In this document: positions 60,435-64,000 of the stretch, in pieces
How positions within the stretch are numbered: position 1 is the stretch's first letter
Layout of the letters: each line of letters opens with the position of its first letter
Origin: Leucosporidium creatinivorum
Lineage: Eukaryota > Basidiomycota > Microbotryomycetes > Leucosporidiales > Leucosporidiaceae
NCBI GenBank assembly: GCA_001600635.1
Contig: BCKL01000001.1
Span: 1,406,808-1,470,807 of the forward strand
Direction: 5' to 3'
Length of the DNA stretch: 64,000 nucleotides
The notes under the pieces: model-generated
Told to the model about the DNA's origin: nothing
What the model saw: the letters and a program-made list of their open reading frames with translations, nothing else
Database searches by the model: none
Made by a program: the position numbers and the translations under genes

Positions 60435-62515
60435 TCACACAGCCTTCAACACCTCGTTGATCGCCTGCTGCACCCGGCTCATGGCGAAGACCTCGTCGAC
60501 GCCCGCCTTGACTGCGTGGACGATGAGCTGCACTTCGTCAGACGAAATGGAGAGGGGAGGGGAGAGGAGGATGTGATCGCCGACGACGCCGTCGGCTGTT
60601 CCCTTGCCGAAGCCTGCTCGTAAGGAGATTAATAATGAGCGGAAGCGACGGATGAAAGCATGATGGAGCTCACCAGAGTACACAATAGCTCCCTGCTTGA
60701 AGATGGCATCGTCGAGGAGTGCCGCGAGTGGGAGAGTGGCGGGGAAGGTCGCCTTGGTCGCCCTGGAGACCACAAACTCGAGGCTGCGCAGCGTACAGTG
60801 GTCAGTTCTCGACACGAGAGACATTCTTGAGCCCAACCTACCTGAGGAAGAGCCCTCGACCGCGGATCTCGCCGACGTGAGGATGATCGCCGAGCGCCGA
60901 GACGAGACCTTCGTAGAGCTGTGGCGGTGTGCGAAGCCCGTCAGCTACACTTTAAAGTACACAAATCATACTGCCCACCTCTTTCCCCCTCGCAGCGCAA
61001 TTGGCGACGATCCCATCGCTCTCAAAGATTTCCATGACGGCGAGACCTGCTGTAGCCGCTGCAGGGTGGGCTTGGAAGGTTTGACCTGAAGAGAAACAGT
61101 GGCCAGGATCAGCGTGGTGTAGAAGGTAGCGTTGCAAACCACAAGCACTCACCGTTGGCAAAGGCCCCCGAGCCGGATCGCAGTCCCTCAACCACACGCT
61201 CGCCGATGAGGACGGCCGACAAAGCTTGATAGCCTCCGTTGAGACCCTTGCCGATCGTTTGGATGTCTGGCGTCACGCCTGTATGACCAGGAGGTGCAAA
61301 GGTCAGCCTCGGCGAAGGAACCGAGGCCAGCGCCCAGCTTCGAGGCAGCTTACCTTCCCACTCCCAAGCATGGAGCTTGCCAGTTCGACCCATACCGCAC
61401 ATGATCTCGTCTAGTACTAGGAGCACGCCATACCGGTCACAAACCTGCAGCAGCACAAGATCAGCTTCGACGCCCGAGAGCTCTCGACGAGTCGAGGAGA
61501 CTTACTTGGCGAATGGCCCTGAAGTAGCCTGGAACGGCAACAAGGTTGCCAGCAGCAGCTCCGACGACTGTTTGAAGTACTCATCAGCATTCCAGAGCGC
61601 AGCGCAGGAATGCAGACGGCGACTCACCGGTCTCGGCGAAGAAGGCAGCGACCTTCCCTTCGCCGACCCTCAAGATCTCCTGCTCGAGCTCATCTGCCAG
61701 CCTCTGGGCGTATTCGGAATCCGACTCTCCGTCCTTCTTGTATCGGTATGGATAGCAAGGCGAAACGCGGGAGGTCGTAGGGATGAGCATCGGCTCGAAG
61801 TGGCGACGGCGAGAGGGGATTCCAGTGAGTGAGACGCAGCCGATGCTGTTACCTGTTCGGTGTAGGTGTCAGGTGGAGTAGCTGACACCGGAAGTGGGAG
61901 AGAGCTGACCGTGGTACGAGTTGTATCGCGAGATGATGTGAACTCGATCGGGCTGGCCTGCGGCAAGCAACGCCGAGGTCAGTCACAGCGCTTTGAACAG
62001 TCCGAGAGAGCGAATGGCTCACCGATCTCGACAAAGTACTGCCGAGCTAACTTGATGGCGCTTTCATTCGCCTCGGAACCTGACGAGAGGAAGATGGCAT
62101 GCGAAAGACCGCCCGGACGTTCTCCGACGAGGATCTTTGCCAGCTTCTCGGCGGCCTGAAGGGTGCAGAGAGGTGAGCGAGAATACTCGCATCACTGTAG
62201 CCTCTCTAAGACGTACAAGGTTGGTCAGACGAGACGTGTGATGGTAGGAAAGAGTCGAAAGCTGCTCGGCGATCTTGCAGATGACTCGCTGGTCACCATG
62301 TCCTAAACTGGCTACAGCGGCTCCAGCGCAGGCATCGAGGATTCTGCAGAAACGTAATGATTCGGCTTACGTCTCCTCCTGAGGCCCGTATCGACTCACC
62401 TGCGCCCGTCTTCGAGCTGTAGGAAGCTACCCTTCGCGCCCACTACCAGCTCAGGATCCCTGCCATGCAGATCACGGTAGAGTAAATTTGTAGCTCTCGA
62501 GGGAGCCGGCGACAT
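60435..62515 (-). CDS. Class III PLP-dependent aminotransferase
   Basis: Predicted omega-amino-acid or diamine aminotransferase. ATG at 62515 (MSPAPSRATNLLYRDLHGRD) with about ten exons and TGA at 60435; about 450 residues. Motifs: RILDACAGAAVASLGHGDQR, LSSGSEANESAIKLARQYF (PLP phosphate cup), HIISRYNSYHG, a cofactor-contact aspartate in LLVLDEIMCGMGRTGK, and the Schiff-base lysine in QTIGKGLNGGYQALSAVLIG. Late part: QTFQAHPAAATAGLAVMEIF, VGEIRGRGLFLSLEFVV, and SGFGKGTADGVVGDHILLSP. The subgroup resembles uncharacterised fungal class III enzymes rather than ornithine or GABA transaminase. Substrate unknown. Convergent with SERCA and divergent from the MFS gene. Confidence 0.9.
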
Positions 62516-63075
62516 GCTGTTATCGTCGAGGAGAAGATGCGGGGAGAGGGCAAGAGTGGGTCAATCCCGGCCGGCGCTTCCAAGCGGCTTTGGCGAGGGA
62601 TAGGGGTGAGGTATACAATGAGAGAAATCTCGCAAGAGCTTTTAAGACGCTACAAGAGTATTGGCATCTCGAAAAAGAGCCTGAGAAGATCAGCGACGAC
62701 TGAGCGAGACGAGATTCGTAGCTCTTTCGCTTCTTGATCTCTCGCCTCTGCCTGTTCTCGCAATGCGCTCTCGACTTGCTCACTACAACATCTCACTGTA
62801 GATCGACCTCAGCAGAGCTTCGAATGACCTACAGATCCTTGCTGCTCCGCTTCCCCCTCGGCGTCGGCTCTCCTTTCCGGCTTCTGCTCATTCGGTTTTC
62901 TGGTGAAGCTGAAGCAGAGTTCCAAACTCCTTCTCGTGGGCTAGCGTCATGTGCTATCCCTCCGGACTCCGCTACAGCACGGGACTAACGGGCCGTGGAG
63001 CTTCCATTGTCCTCGTCAACGGCGCCCCAGCAGCTCTTCCTCCTGCTCTCACCTTCGACGAAAGAATCTACCGAC
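62516..63075. promoter_or_regulatory. Divergent promoter: aminotransferase and MFS transporter
   Basis: About 560 bp between divergent starts. Pyrimidine-rich toward the MFS ATG. No specific element identified. Confidence 0.4.
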
Positions 63076-64000
63076 ATGGAGAACGAGCCAGGTCACCCCA
63101 ATACGCCCATCAGCAACGAGAAGCCTTCGCAGGTGCTCATCGACTCCTCCTCCGCCGAGACGGGATTCGGAGGTGACGGCAGCTCTTCCAAGGTGAGTAG
63201 AGGTATCATAGGTCACAAGAGCTCGTCTGACTTCCTCCCTCTCTGCTATACAGGACAACACCGTCTCTCCGTCGAACGCCGTGCCGAAGCATATTCCGAA
63301 CCGAGTTCCTCGCTGGATTCCGTTCCAGTACAGTCGAACCAAGGCCAGCCTCCCTCTCCACGGCAAGAACCTCGTCCGAGCTGCTGAATGGTTTGCCGGA
63401 CTCGCCATCTTAGTAAGCTGACCTTCTTCAGGCTCGGCTCGGCGATAGCTAACGCCCTTTCTTCCTCGTCCTACATTTCTTCGGCTACGACCAAGGCGTC
63501 ATGTCAGGCGTGAACACTAGTCCCGACTACTTACGAGTCATGGGCATTGATGTAGGCGTCTGCCGCCGACAGCCGAGCCGAACTGACCTCAAACGTCCTT
63601 CACCCTTTAGAGCGGCAGCGATCGCGACAGTGCTGCACTTGGTGGAGTGGTCTCGATTTACTATGGTGGAACCCTCATCGGAGCTATCATAGCAGGAATC
63701 CTCGGCGAGTGAGTACAAGCTTTCGCTCCGCTGTTCGGCTTCGGCGTCGCCGAGAGGGTCCCGGATCGGCCTTCTTCCCGCCGGACGATATCCAGCCGCC
63801 ATGGAGATGCTTACTGAATCGTTCTTATGTCCCTTCCACACCATCAGCCGAATTGGACGCCTCCCAACGCTCGGATTCGCTTGTATGGCGGCGATCGTCG
63901 GCGCAGCTTTGCAGACGGGGGCGCAGAACATCACCATGATGTGCCTCGCTCGAGTGATTACAGGTCTGGGTACAGGCGCCCTCAACTGCGTGGTCCCCGT
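63076..64000 (+). CDS. MFS sugar-transporter-like protein, 3' end beyond window
   Basis: N-terminal part of a sugar porter of the major facilitator superfamily. ATG at 63076 (MENEPGHPNTPISNEKPSQV); a cytosolic N-tail then VRAAEWFAGLAIL, FFGYDQGVMSGVNTSPDYLR in TM1, a GG-rich TM2 (AALGGVVSIYYGGTLIGAII), the conserved loop GDRIGRLPTLG, and CLARVITGLGTGALNCVVP in TM4. These are the usual sugar-porter motifs, including the D-RxGR loop. The intron before FFGYDQ has no AG at the place homology requires (63413-63476), so this join is uncertain. The gene runs out of the window, and its substrate cannot be predicted. Confidence 0.8.

Overview
The window looks like nuclear DNA of a basidiomycete yeast or related fungus, most likely Pucciniomycotina (Rhodotorula/Sporobolomyces-like). 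The reasons are high GC content, close-packed genes on both strands, and many short introns of about 50-110 nt with GTGAGT/GTACGT donors, a CTGAC/CTAAC branch site and a CAG acceptor. The gene set also fits: an RNase H1 with an N-terminal viroplasmin-type domain, a SERCA calcium pump, a WC-2 light regulator and QCR9. No virus-like element, transposon, rRNA or convincing tRNA was seen.

0-20 kb: secreted alkaline phosphatase (+), arylamine N-acetyltransferase (+), RNase H1 (+), a small SnoaL/NTF2-like protein (-), glutathione S-transferase (-), a small secreted protein (+), a DNF-type P4 phospholipid flippase (-), a class I methyltransferase (-) and replication protein A subunit 2 (+). 20-32 kb: an F-box-like/LRR-like protein (+), a broken second copy of part of the alkaline phosphatase gene with introns kept, a WC-2 type PAS/GATA regulator (+), a CTR copper transporter (+), glycolipid transfer protein (-), cytochrome bc1 subunit 9 (+) and a LisH/CTLH/CRA protein (-). 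32-49 kb: an F-box protein (-), a membrane-anchored SLT/lysozyme-like protein (+), a large WD-repeat inositol 5-phosphatase (+), 1.3 kb with no clear gene, a Zn2Cys6 transcription factor (-), a SAC-domain phosphoinositide phosphatase (-) and a GFA/CENP-V domain protein (+). 49-64 kb: a secreted protein with many dibasic sites (-), GPI1 (-) with a possible tiny membrane protein in its leader, CMS1 (+), mitochondrial ribosomal protein MRPL31/mL60 (-), SERCA Ca2+-ATPase (+), a class III aminotransferase (-) and the start of an MFS sugar transporter (+) cut by the window end.

Most genes are unrelated housekeeping functions. A loose membrane and phosphoinositide theme is visible (flippase, GLTP, 5-phosphatase, SAC phosphatase, GPI1, SERCA), but nothing in the layout shows that it is a functional cluster. 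The points most worth a second look are the partial alkaline phosphatase duplication, the SLT/lysozyme-like gene, the Kex2-type secreted precursor, two genes whose homology demands an intron without a normal splice pair, a GC-AG intron, and a recurrent CGGCG/CGCCG element close to intron branch sites. Exon models come from reading splice signals and protein homology by eye; junctions were not tested against RNA.
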